Source: JAVJRN01 sp040218415 (GTDB taxonomy: Bacteria > Bacteroidota > Bacteroidia > Cytophagales > Cyclobacteriaceae). Taken from it: 11,207 nt of DNA. The notes below the pieces were generated by a model. It had not been told where the DNA came from and searched no databases. It saw only the letters and a list, made by a program, of their open reading frames with translations. How positions within the stretch are numbered: the first letter of the stretch is position 1; each line of letters opens with the position of its first letter. Positions 1-7,138 of the stretch are shown in pieces. The stretch is from assembly GCA_040218415.1 (NCBI GenBank), contig JAVJRN010000008.1, positions 1 to 11,207 of the forward strand, in the 5' to 3' direction. A program made the translations under genes and the position numbers.

Positions 1-184
1 CAAAATCACATGAAAATGCTACAGACTTGTCCTGCAAGGGTAATCAAATATTTTAACCATGAAAGCATCAATTATGCTGCCTAAATATAAATCAATCACC
101 GCTGGGTTAATAATCTGGATGACGGTGAGATGGCCTTACTCATTGCTAAGTGATTGGAAATTAAGGAGTGATGGATATATTCGA

Positions 185-592
185 ATGCACAAAGAACGTT
201 TGATCTCAATTTTAGCAGGAATTGTTCTTTGGGTTTCTTTTGGACTTTATACTTCATGGAACTACGAACGAACTCAAAGACCTTGGCAAAACGAAGTGAA
301 CAGACAGGACATTTACGATTGGGAGAAGGATAACTACAGCCATGAAGAAATAGTTGAATTTCGAAAAGAATCTATTGAACAACTAATTGAAACAGTCCGG
401 ACTAATGAAGCTGACGGAATCCCAACCTATGTTATTCTTGACAGGGATACCATTACAAACAGAGATGTTGAACAACTTCGACACTTAGATATGCTGAACA
501 TTCGTGATGTGGTTTTCCAAGGAGATTTCGAACCAGAACTTCATGAATGGGTAATTATAAAACTGGTAAAGTCAGCGGATAACAGGCGCTAA
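185..592 (+). CDS. Small membrane-anchored protein of unknown function
   Basis: I do not recognise this gene as a named family. From the ATG at 185 it gives 135 residues. A short basic start (MHKERL) leads into one hydrophobic segment at about residues 6-23, so the protein is probably anchored in the inner membrane with a hydrophilic C-terminal domain outside. The last 50 residues (from PTYVILDRDTI to WVIIKLVKS) follow the pattern of TonB plug-like segments of Bacteroidota, in which a YVxDG-like strand precedes a 'L..LD...I..V' helix/strand and a final 'GVIIITTK'-like strand. The glycines of that motif are missing, so this is only a hint. The frame is also open back to an ATG at 59, which would add 42 residues. 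I prefer 185 because it places the membrane segment at the N-terminus. The TAA stop overlaps the start of the downstream repeat element. Confidence 0.6.
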   Translation: MHKERLISILAGIVLWVSFGLYTSWNYERTQRPWQNEVNRQDIYDWEKDNYSHEEIVEFRKESIEQLIETVRTNEADGIPTYVILDRDTITNRDVEQLRHLDMLNIRDVVFQGDFEPELHEWVIIKLVKSADNRR

Positions 593-703
593 GCCCAATC
601 CGCTTACATAGTTACTTGCAAAGGGCATCAAAAACAGATACATTTGAGATATTTGAAAAGTCCAGCTTACGGATGATAGCTGGTCGTGGTAGGGCATTTG
701 AAA
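589..703 (+). repeat. Cassette-boundary-like repeat, copy 1
   Basis: This stretch between two small genes shares four motifs, in the same order, with 1146-1264: CTAAGCC (589-595), ATCCGC (598-603), TACGGAT (668-674) and ATTTGAAA (696-703). ATCCG at 598-602 and CGGAT at 670-674 can pair. A perfect hairpin CCAGCT/AGCTGG (662-667 with 678-683) lies inside, and GCCC (593-596) can pair with GGGC (692-695). The total span is 115 nt. The stop codon of the upstream gene (590-592) lies inside CTAAGCC. The layout recalls attC-type recombination sites that follow cassette genes, but the canonical core sites are not clear. Confidence 0.5.
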
Positions 704-719
704 ATTAAAAGACGAAAAC

Positions 720-1121
720 ATGAAACATTTAATATTGGTTTTAATACTGAGTAGTTGTGCTCATGTCTATGGACAGCAAAAGGAGTCAATTACAACCATG
801 GACTTTGTTCAAATCTTAAATGATAATGAACCTGAAGCTGTTTATTACTTTCAGAATAATTGGAAAGTCCTGCGTGAATCCGCAATAAAGAAAGGTCATA
901 TAGAATCTTTTCAAGTAATGGAAACACCTTTTACAGAAGACGCACCATTTGATCTCATACTTATAACAACGTATGAAAATAAAGCGCAATATGATTTAAG
1001 AGAAGCACATTTTCGGGAGTTGATAAAGGAAATGGGAGAATTGAAGTTAATGAATGAAAGGAAGCCTAATGAATTTAGGAAAACAATTTTCAGTAAAGAA
1101 ATGGTTAGACATTGGAAGTAA
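720..1121 (+). CDS. Small secreted protein, possible dimeric alpha/beta-barrel fold
   Basis: This 133-residue protein starts with an N-terminal signal peptide (MKHLILVLILSSCAHVYG), probably cut before QQ by signal peptidase I. The L-S-S-C at residues 10-13 would also fit a lipobox, so a lipoprotein is possible. The mature part alternates helix and strand. It has a NW.LRESAIKKGHI helix at about residues 46-60, a strand DLILITTY near residues 78-85, then ENKAQYDLREAHFRELIKE as a helix. This order resembles small dimeric alpha/beta-barrel (NIPSNAP/ABM-like) proteins, which is an inference from pattern only. No catalytic residues can be assigned. The gene sits between two copies of a related intergenic element, like a gene in a cassette. 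No promoter is evident. Confidence 0.7.
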   Translation: MKHLILVLILSSCAHVYGQQKESITTMDFVQILNDNEPEAVYYFQNNWKVLRESAIKKGHIESFQVMETPFTEDAPFDLILITTYENKAQYDLREAHFRELIKEMGELKLMNERKPNEFRKTIFSKEMVRHWK

Positions 1122-1136
1122 AAAGGAAAAAAACTT

Positions 1137-1264
1137 GCCTAACAACTAAGCCTTCATGTGATCGGTAGCCATCCGCGACCCAACAACTCCGCAATTGAAC
1201 GCACGCAGGATGAGTGCTCAAACCCTACGGATTGTAATTAAGGATAGGTTGTCGTAATTTGAAA
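1137..1264 (+). repeat. Cassette-boundary-like repeat, copy 2
   Basis: This is the second copy of the element described at 589-703. CTAAGCC is at 1146-1152, ATCCGC at 1171-1176, TACGGAT at 1226-1232 and ATTTGAAA at 1257-1264. It begins with GCCTAAC (1137-1143), which fits the RYYYAAC core of attC sites. The outer arms pair: ACAAC-TA-CC (1142-1152) against GG-TA-GTTGT (1242-1252), with G1247 left extrahelical. ATCCG (1171-1175) pairs with CGGAT (1228-1232), and GCAC (1201-1204) with GTGC (1214-1217). The imperfect, bulged outer stem is like the folded bottom strand of an attC site, but a clean GTTRRRY core at the right end is not seen. Confidence 0.5.
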
Positions 1265-1328
1265 GTTGACAATACATATTCAATACACCTTGTCACAGAA
1301 AACCATCCACTACCTAAACCTAAAAACC

Positions 1329-3227
1329 ATGAAAAAAACCATCTTCATTCTTTCCTTCATCACTTTTATTGGCTGTCAGCAGCAAAAGGAAGCACCAGTA
1401 GCACTTTATTCCATTGATCAATTTTACGCCAATGTGAGTCTCCGAGGAGGCAGCTTCTCGCCTGACGAATCGAAGTTGCTCATTACCAGCAATGAGACGG
1501 GGATCTATAATGCCTATGAGATTGATATAGCCTCTGGAGCAAAAACACAACTCACCAACTCCACAGAGGAAACCTACATGGCACAATCCTACTTCCCGAA
1601 TGGGGAAGGATTCATCTACATGTTTGACGAGGGCGGCAATGAAAATTATAAAATCTTCATGAAGAACGATCAAGGCATGTCCAAAGACTTGACGCCTGAA
1701 GATAGCGTACGAAATGCTTTTTGGGGATGGAGTAGGGATAACCAAAGCATGTATCTGATGAGTAACAAGCGCGACCCTAAATTTATGGATATCTACAAAA
1801 TGTCTGTAGATGAGGTAAAATCCGAAAAACCCATCAAAGAGGTGATCTACCAAAACAACGACGGTCTGGATGTTGGAGCTATCTCCTCCAATGATCGCTA
1901 TTTTGCTATTACACAGGCCATTACCAGTGCAGATGGTAAGATGTTTCTCTATGATCGGGAATCAGGAGAAAAAATAGATATCTCGGAGCACGAAGGAGAT
2001 GCGACCTACAGCCCACAGTTTTTCAGTCTGGATAGCAAAAATTTGTACTATCTGACCGATGAAGGAGCCGATTTTGTCTATTTGGCCAAAAGAGATTTGG
2101 AATCTGGAGAAGTCACCAAGGAGTTTGAGACCAATTGGGACGTTTCGTATGCTTACGATTCATGGAATGAAAAATACCGTGTCATAGGCATTAACCAAGA
2201 CGCCAGGACTTTGGTCAAAATCTTTGATCAGAATACGGGCGAGGAATTGAAGTTGCCATCTATTGAGGGAGGAAGTATTGCTTCGGTAAACATCTCCAAA
2301 AGCGAAAAACTGGCACGATTCACCGTAAGTACCTCGGCTTCTCCGAGCAACATTTATGTGTACAACTTTGAGACTAAAGATCTAAAGAAGCTGACCAACA
2401 CCTTAAACCCTGAAATTGCTGCAAGCGATTTGGTAGAAGGTCAATCAGTGCGCTATAAATCTTTCGACGGTCTTGAAATCCCGGCCATTTATTATCAACC
2501 AAAACAAGCTTCCGCTAAAAATCAAGTACCGGCGTTGGTTTGGGTGCATGGTGGTCCGGGCGGTCAATCAAGGTTGAGTTATTTCCCACTGATCCAATAT
2601 TTGGTCAATCATGGTTATGCCATCTTAGCAGTTAATAATCGCGGTAGCAGTGGCTATGGAAAAGAATTTAATCACCTCGATGATCAAAATCATGGGGACA
2701 AAGACCTGAAAGACTGTATCGCAGGAAAAGACTTCCTAACCGCTACCGGCGTAATCGACGCTGAAAAAATCGGAATTATTGGCGGCTCTTATGGAGGTTA
2801 TATGACGATGGCTGCACTCACTTTTGCTCCTGAAGAATTCAATGTGGGTGTCAATATCTTTGGGGTGACCAATTGGTTGCGCACATTGAAGTCCATTCCG
2901 CCATATTGGGAAAGTTTTAGAAAGGCACTTTATGATGAAATGGGAGATCCAACTACAGAAGATTCGGTTCGGCTTTACGAAATATCTCCTTTGTTTCATA
3001 CCAAAAATGTCACGAAACCACTGATGGTTTTGCAAGGAGCCAACGATGTACGTGTGCTGCAAGTGGAGTCAGACGAAATCGTGGAAGGCGTAAAAGCCAA
3101 TGGTGTTCCAGTGGAATATGTGGTCTTTGATGATGAGGGTCATGGCTTTCGCAAAAAGGAAAACGAGATTGAGGGATATGGTCAAATCAAGACATTTTTA
3201 GATCAATATCTAAAAGAAGTCAACTAA
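1329..3227 (+). CDS. S9 family (prolyl oligopeptidase-like) serine peptidase, lipoprotein
   Basis: The predicted 632-residue exported peptidase hydrolyses peptides from the N-terminal side, by family knowledge of acylaminoacyl- and dipeptidyl-peptidase relatives. The N-terminus MKKTIFILSFITFIGC is a lipoprotein signal with Cys16 as the lipidated residue, so it should be tethered to a membrane facing the periplasm or outside. Residues about 35-370 are a WD40-like beta-propeller with repeated 'S.D...L...' strands. Residues about 395-632 are the alpha/beta-hydrolase. They carry HGGP at 407-410 (oxyanion region), the nucleophile Ser487 in G-G-S-Y-G-G, Asp573 in GANDVRV and His605 in DEGHGF. The triad is complete and the length is normal. 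The ATG at 1329 is preferred over an in-frame TTG at 1266 because it begins the signal peptide directly. The gene is alone on its strand and ends just before a strong terminator. Confidence 0.95.
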   Translation: MKKTIFILSFITFIGCQQQKEAPVALYSIDQFYANVSLRGGSFSPDESKLLITSNETGIYNAYEIDIASGAKTQLTNSTEETYMAQSYFPNGEGFIYMFDEGGNENYKIFMKNDQGMSKDLTPEDSVRNAFWGWSRDNQSMYLMSNKRDPKFMDIYKMSVDEVKSEKPIKEVIYQNNDGLDVGAISSNDRYFAITQAITSADGKMFLYDRESGEKIDISEHEGDATYSPQFFSLDSKNLYYLTDEGADFVYLAKRDLESGEVTKEFETNWDVSYAYDSWNEKYRVIGINQDARTLVKIFDQNTGEELKLPSIEGGSIASVNISKSEKLARFTVSTSASPSNIYVYNFETKDLKKLTNTLNPEIAASDLVEGQSVRYKSFDGLEIPAIYYQPKQASAKNQVPALVWVHGGPGGQSRLSYFPLIQYLVNHGYAILAVNNRGSSGYGKEFNHLDDQNHGDKDLKDCIAGKDFLTATGVIDAEKIGIIGGSYGGYMTMAALTFAPEEFNVGVNIFGVTNWLRTLKSIPPYWESFRKALYDEMGDPTTEDSVRLYEISPLFHTKNVTKPLMVLQGANDVRVLQVESDEIVEGVKANGVPVEYVVFDDEGHGFRKKENEIEGYGQIKTFLDQYLKEVN

Positions 3228-3287
3228 CTCGACAACAGAAATGATCATTGATCAGAAGGAAGCCCGTTGGGTAATCCTTTCTTTGAA

Positions 3288-3323
3288 AAAAGACCAAATT
3301 CCATTCTTGGAATTTGGTCTTTT
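3288..3323. terminator. Bidirectional rho-independent terminator
   Basis: A perfect 16-bp stem, AAAAGACCAAATTCCA (3288-3303) with its complement (3308-3323), closes a four-base TTCT loop. On the plus strand it is followed by a T-rich run (to 3330), and on the minus strand the A-run at 3286-3291 supplies the U tract. It lies between the converging peptidase gene (ends 3227) and the efflux operon (ends 3329), so it can terminate both. Confidence 0.9.
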
Positions 3324-3328
3324 CATTT

Positions 3329-3526
3329 TTAACAACAATTCTTATCCTTCACGCCCAGCCAGCCGAGGATATCTTCCATGAGACACCACTTGGTAAGGGA
3401 GGATTGCAACAAGTTTGCGCCAACGAAAGCGGTGAACCAAAGCCAGTTGATATTCACATAAATGGCCAATAATAAACTGATAAGGATAAATGATCCCGCT
3501 ACTGCTCTTACTATTCTATTTTTCAT
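3329..3526 (-). CDS. DUF2892-like (YgaP-type transmembrane) small membrane protein
   Basis: This 65-residue protein begins with a basic MKNRIVRAV start. Two hydrophobic segments follow (about residues 9-25 and 28-44), then the W-C of LTKWCLMEDILGWLG at residues 44-58. That order is typical of the DUF2892 family, the membrane part of YgaP-type proteins, which is often found alone or fused to a rhodanese domain. Three Cys are present: Cys48 after the second helix and a terminal Cys64-Cys65 pair. These could bind metal or carry a persulfide, but this is speculation. It is the last gene of the efflux operon. Its ATG follows the PII-like stop codon after only 3 nt (TAA-gaa-ATG), so translation is probably coupled. 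Its own stop lies next to the shared terminator. Confidence 0.75.
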   Translation of the reverse strand: MKNRIVRAVAGSFILISLLLAIYVNINWLWFTAFVGANLLQSSLTKWCLMEDILGWLGVKDKNCC

Positions 3527-3529
3527 TTC

Positions 3530-3835
3530 TTAATTTGATTTTTCAATATTTAACATGGTGACATGAAGGTGAGATTGTGACTTTAGTTTGCCGTTATATT
3601 CCCCCACTTTTTCAAAGACCAGCTCTACTAGATTCTCTTCAACAAAAGCGTAGAACAATATAGATTCAAACTCATGTGCATCGCTGGCAAACCAGTTTCC
3701 AGTCATCGGCTCATTGGTTAGGTCTTTATGGCCTGTTACCTCTTGGTAGGAAAAGACTTTCACACCTGATTTTTTGAGCAAGACTTTGATATCCTTTCCA
3801 AACTCTCGCACTGCTGTGATCAATAATAGTTTCAT
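3530..3835 (-). CDS. PII-like small protein linked to an RND efflux operon
   Basis: This 101-residue protein has the order of a PII-type ferredoxin-like fold: strand MKLLLITAV, helix REFGKDIKVLLKKSG, strand VKVFSYQEVTG, a shortened loop at residues 36-56, strand ESILFYAFV, helix EENLVELVFEKV, and a last strand SHLHVTMLNI. The T-loop Tyr modified in classical GlnB/GlnK and the usual nucleotide-binding motifs are not evident. It is therefore a divergent member, like the PII-like groups (PII-NG, DUF3240) known to sit beside RND efflux genes. His36, His54, His89 and His91 could take part in ligand or metal binding (inference). It lies 12 nt after the pump gene and 3 nt before the DUF2892-like gene. 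A role in sensing and in modulating the pump is plausible but not shown by the sequence. Confidence 0.65.
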   Translation of the reverse strand: MKLLLITAVREFGKDIKVLLKKSGVKVFSYQEVTGHKDLTNEPMTGNWFASDAHEFESILFYAFVEENLVELVFEKVGEYNGKLKSQSHLHVTMLNIEKSN

Positions 3836-3847
3836 TTCATTTTTCGT

Positions 3848-6800
3848 TTATTGCTCGTTTTGGAGCTTCTCCCATTTCTTCTTTTCTGTCATATAATAGA
3901 TCAGTGGCACCACAATCAGCGTGAGCAAAGTGGATACAATCGCACCTGCTACCAATGAAATGGCCAGTCCCTGAAAGATGGGATCAAACAAGATGATAGA
4001 TGCGCCAATGACTACCGCTCCTGTGGTCAGAAGAATTGGCGTAGTTCGTACGGCTCCAGCATCAATAATTGCCTGCTTTATCGGCACGCCTTCATTTAGC
4101 CTGATTTCGATAAAGTCTATCAGCAATACGGAGTTTCTCACCATCACACCCGCCAGGGCAATCATCCCGATAAAGGATGTTGCGGTGAAAAATGCACCCA
4201 AGATCCAGTGACCGAGTACGATTCCCACCAACGAAAGCGGTATGGCGATCATCATGACGATCGGTGTTTTGAAGTTTTGGAACCAACCCACAATCAACAT
4301 GTAGATGACAATAATCACCACTAAAAATGCAGCACCAAGATCTCTGAAAACTTCGAGGGTAATTTGCCATTCTCCATCCCACTTCACCGTAAAGTCACGC
4401 TCATCTGATGGCTGATCCATATATAATTCGTTCATGGCATAACCCTCCGGCAGTTTGATCTGCTGGAGTTTTTCATTCATCCCGAGGATCGCGTAAACCG
4501 GACTTTCCAATCCACCAGCCATATCAGCAAGGACGTAAACCACCCGCTTTTGATCCTTTCTGTAAATCGATTTTTGAAGCGTGTCCATTTTCACCTTGAC
4601 GAGATCACTTATCGGCACCACATTGCCTTGGCTTCCTTTTATTTTCAGGCTTTGGATTTCCGACAGACTCGATTTATCAGCGTCATCAAGCGACATCACA
4701 ATATCAATCTGGTCGCTGCTTCTCTCATCATAAAGATTTGAAACTGCATATTCTCCGAGTAAATAAGTGAGGTTGCCGACGATCTGCGCTGGAGCTATTC
4801 CATTGAGCATTGCTTTCTCCTTGTCAATCTCTAGGTTGTACTCGGTTTGAATGCCTTCTACCATCCAGTCGGCATCCACTACATCATCGGTGTTTTCGAG
4901 AATTTCCTTTACCTGAAAAGCCACCTTAATCTGCTCATCATAGTCAGGGCCGTAAATCTCCGCAACGAGTGTTGACAACACGGGAGGACCTGGTGGCACC
5001 TCGACGATTTTCACGTTGGCACCATATTTCTTAGCGATTTTATGAATCTCTGGTCTTACAATTTTGGCAATGTCATGACTCTGCAATGAGCGATCTGACT
5101 TATCAAGCAAGTTCACCTGAATATCTGCCATATTACTACCGCCACGCACATCGTAATGTCTCACAAGTCCATTGAAAGTGATTGGTGCGGATGTACCGAC
5201 ATAGTTTTGATAGTCAACTACTTCGGGAACAGTAGTCAGATACTGCGCAATTTCTTTTGTAACTGCAGCGGTGCGCTCCAGTGTAGTTCCCTCTGGCATG
5301 TCTATCACCACCTGAAACTCATTCTTATTATCGAATGGTAGCATCTTCACGGCGACAGATTTGGTAAAGAACAACGCAACAGAACCGAATAATAAAACCA
5401 CTGTGATACCGAGCATAACTAGGCGTTTCACTTTGCTATCGAGAAGCGGTTGTTCAATTTTTTTATAGATTCTATAAATCAAACCTGTTTCCAGACCATG
5501 CTCTTCTTTGTGTTCATTCTCATCTTTTTCTCTCAATAAATGATAACCCAAATAAGGCGTCACAGTGAGCGCAACAAACAGAGAAAGAATCATCGCAATG
5601 GATGCGCCAATAGGCATTGGACTCATGTAAGGTCCCATCATACCAGACACAAATGCCATTGGCAAAATCGCAGCGATCACAGTGAATGTGGCTAAAATGG
5701 TAGGATTCCCTACTTCATTGATGGCGTAGATGGCCGCTTGCTTGAATGGCAGTCGCTTCATCTTGAAATGCCGGTGCATGTTTTCTGCAATGATGATACT
5801 ATCATCCACCACGATTCCCACCACAAATACAAGGGCGAAAAGCGTGATTCTGTTGAGCGTGTAATCCAACATGTAGTAGCTAAACAGTGTCAACGCAAAC
5901 GTCAATGGCACAGAGAAAAACACCACAAGACCACCTCTCCAGCCCATGGCCAGCATAACTAAAACTGTTACGGCTATAATGGCAACACCTAAATGAAGCA
6001 GTAACTCTCCCACTTTATGAGAGGCTGTTTCTCCATAATTTCTAGTCACCTCTACATTGATGTCACTCGGAATCAGCGTAAGTTTCATGTCCTCCACTTT
6101 ATTAACGATCTTCTCCGAGATTTTCATTGCATCAGCACCTTTCACTTTGGCGACCGAAATGGTCACGGCTGGATATTCTGAAACAAATTTTCCGAAAGAC
6201 TCATTGGCTTTGCCGTAACCGAACGAGACATAGCTCGATGGCTTTTCTGGTCCATCGAGCACCTGAGCAACTTGACGCAGGTAAACGGGCAGATTTTGAT
6301 TTACACCAATAACCAAATTTTCCACATCCTCGACAGCACTCAAAAACTGACCGGTAGTGATCAAAAACTCTTGATCAGACTTTACAAAACTGCCCGATTG
6401 AGAACTGTGATTATTGGCTTGTATCATCTGCATGATTCCAAAAGGATCTACCCTATTCTCAGCCATTTTGTCCTTATCCAAAACCACACGCAGTTCTCGG
6501 TTACGTCCACCAATGACCTTAGTGATGGCTACATCTTTGATTTTTTCGATTTCTCCCGTAAGCTCTTCAGCGACTTCACGTATTTGAAAGTCATCGTAAT
6601 TTTCACTCCAAAGGGTCAGACCTAACATCGGTACATCGTCGATAGAGCGTGTCTTAATCATTGGGCCAACTGCCCCAGACGGCAACAGACTCGGATGCTT
6701 CATGATCTCGTCATAAAGCTTCACATAACTGCGTTCCACATCTTCACCTACATAAAACTGTACAATGATCATCGCCTGACCATTCATGGCCATGCTGTGA

Positions 6801-7054
6801 ATGTGCTCCACGCCTTTGATATTGCCAATAATTCTTTCAAGTGGCTTCACCACTCTATTTTCTACTTCCTTTGGGCTTGCCCCTGGATAACCTACCATCA
6901 CATCCGCCATCGGCACATTGATCTGTGGCTCCTCCTCACGTGGTATTAGCGTAGAGCTATATACCCCGATGATCATCAGTGCCACCATGAGCAGGATTGT
7001 CAGCTTCGAGTTAATGAAAAAGTTCGCGACCTTTCCAGATATTCCTTCTTGCAT
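3848..7054 (-). CDS. RND family efflux pump, inner-membrane permease (AcrB/CzcA superfamily)
   Basis: This is the proton-driven inner-membrane pump of a tripartite efflux system, 1068 residues, which is full length for the family. TM1 is at about residues 17-36 and is followed by PREEEPQINVP (38-48) and the porter motif YPGASPKEVENRV. The first TM cluster lies near residues 345-505, a second half starts with TM7 near 550, and a final cluster lies at about 895-1050. Asp417-Asp418 in GIVVDDSII (TM4) match the Asp407-Asp408 proton relay of AcrB and HAE-type pumps rather than the DG of heavy-metal HME pumps. In TM10 the motif reads G-V-M-V-R-N-S-V-L-L, with Arg973 where AcrB has Lys940. The substrate cannot be read from the sequence. 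It follows the adaptor gene after an 84-nt structured gap and precedes a PII-like gene by 12 nt. Confidence 0.95.
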   Translation of the reverse strand: MQEGISGKVANFFINSKLTILLMVALMIIGVYSSTLIPREEEPQINVPMADVMVGYPGASPKEVENRVVKPLERIIGNIKGVEHIHSMAMNGQAMIIVQFYVGEDVERSYVKLYDEIMKHPSLLPSGAVGPMIKTRSIDDVPMLGLTLWSENYDDFQIREVAEELTGEIEKIKDVAITKVIGGRNRELRVVLDKDKMAENRVDPFGIMQMIQANNHSSQSGSFVKSDQEFLITTGQFLSAVEDVENLVIGVNQNLPVYLRQVAQVLDGPEKPSSYVSFGYGKANESFGKFVSEYPAVTISVAKVKGADAMKISEKIVNKVEDMKLTLIPSDINVEVTRNYGETASHKVGELLLHLGVAIIAVTVLVMLAMGWRGGLVVFFSVPLTFALTLFSYYMLDYTLNRITLFALVFVVGIVVDDSIIIAENMHRHFKMKRLPFKQAAIYAINEVGNPTILATFTVIAAILPMAFVSGMMGPYMSPMPIGASIAMILSLFVALTVTPYLGYHLLREKDENEHKEEHGLETGLIYRIYKKIEQPLLDSKVKRLVMLGITVVLLFGSVALFFTKSVAVKMLPFDNKNEFQVVIDMPEGTTLERTAAVTKEIAQYLTTVPEVVDYQNYVGTSAPITFNGLVRHYDVRGGSNMADIQVNLLDKSDRSLQSHDIAKIVRPEIHKIAKKYGANVKIVEVPPGPPVLSTLVAEIYGPDYDEQIKVAFQVKEILENTDDVVDADWMVEGIQTEYNLEIDKEKAMLNGIAPAQIVGNLTYLLGEYAVSNLYDERSSDQIDIVMSLDDADKSSLSEIQSLKIKGSQGNVVPISDLVKVKMDTLQKSIYRKDQKRVVYVLADMAGGLESPVYAILGMNEKLQQIKLPEGYAMNELYMDQPSDERDFTVKWDGEWQITLEVFRDLGAAFLVVIIVIYMLIVGWFQNFKTPIVMMIAIPLSLVGIVLGHWILGAFFTATSFIGMIALAGVMVRNSVLLIDFIEIRLNEGVPIKQAIIDAGAVRTTPILLTTGAVVIGASIILFDPIFQGLAISLVAGAIVSTLLTLIVVPLIYYMTEKKKWEKLQNEQ

Positions 7055-7138
7055 AATTTTTATTTTTTGAGCGTGCCGTTAGGGTCGGGTACGACTAGCT
7101 TGGCTATTCGCTTTTTCCCTCACGCGTTTAAATCTTTA
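7055..7138 (-). other. Structured intercistronic gap between adaptor and pump genes
   Basis: This is the only sizeable gap inside the efflux operon; the other junctions are 3-12 nt. It contains a hairpin GTCG-GGTA-CGAC (7084-7095), a second small hairpin TAGC-TTG-GCTA (7096-7106) and an outer inverted repeat GCGTG (7071-7075) with CACGC (7121-7125). AGGG (7081-7084) can also pair with CCCT (7117-7120). The structure may act in RNA processing, stability or attenuation. No T-tract follows it directly on the transcribed strand, so it is not a clear terminator. Confidence 0.35.

Noticed and set aside
1..84. Frames open from the left edge: one ending at 82-84 (…RVIKYFNHESINYAA) and one ending at 54-56
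   Set aside because: Both are very short, neither shows a recognisable motif, and they cannot both be right. The tail of an upstream gene is possible but cannot be supported from the window.
91..156. Frame reading NNLDDGEMALLIAK followed by a stop, resembling the LDxGE helix motif of PIN-domain toxins
   Set aside because: Only about 20 residues between stops, with no partner antitoxin or catalytic Asp set. It may be a gene relic but the match is too short to call.
59..184. N-terminal extension of the first small gene from the ATG at 59
   Set aside because: It would put 42 Trp-rich residues before a basic start and membrane segment that look like a true N-terminus at 185. It is kept as an alternative start only.
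1266..1328. TTG start at 1266 for the S9 peptidase and a TTGACA-like -35 box at the same place
   Set aside because: The lipoprotein signal peptide begins at the ATG at 1329. No -10 partner with proper spacing follows TTGACA, and that box type is not typical of this phylum.
3240..3262. Repeated TGATCA-like words (ATGATCATTGATCAG) after the peptidase gene
   Set aside because: Too short for a repeat element or operator call, and it lies downstream of a gene just before a terminator.
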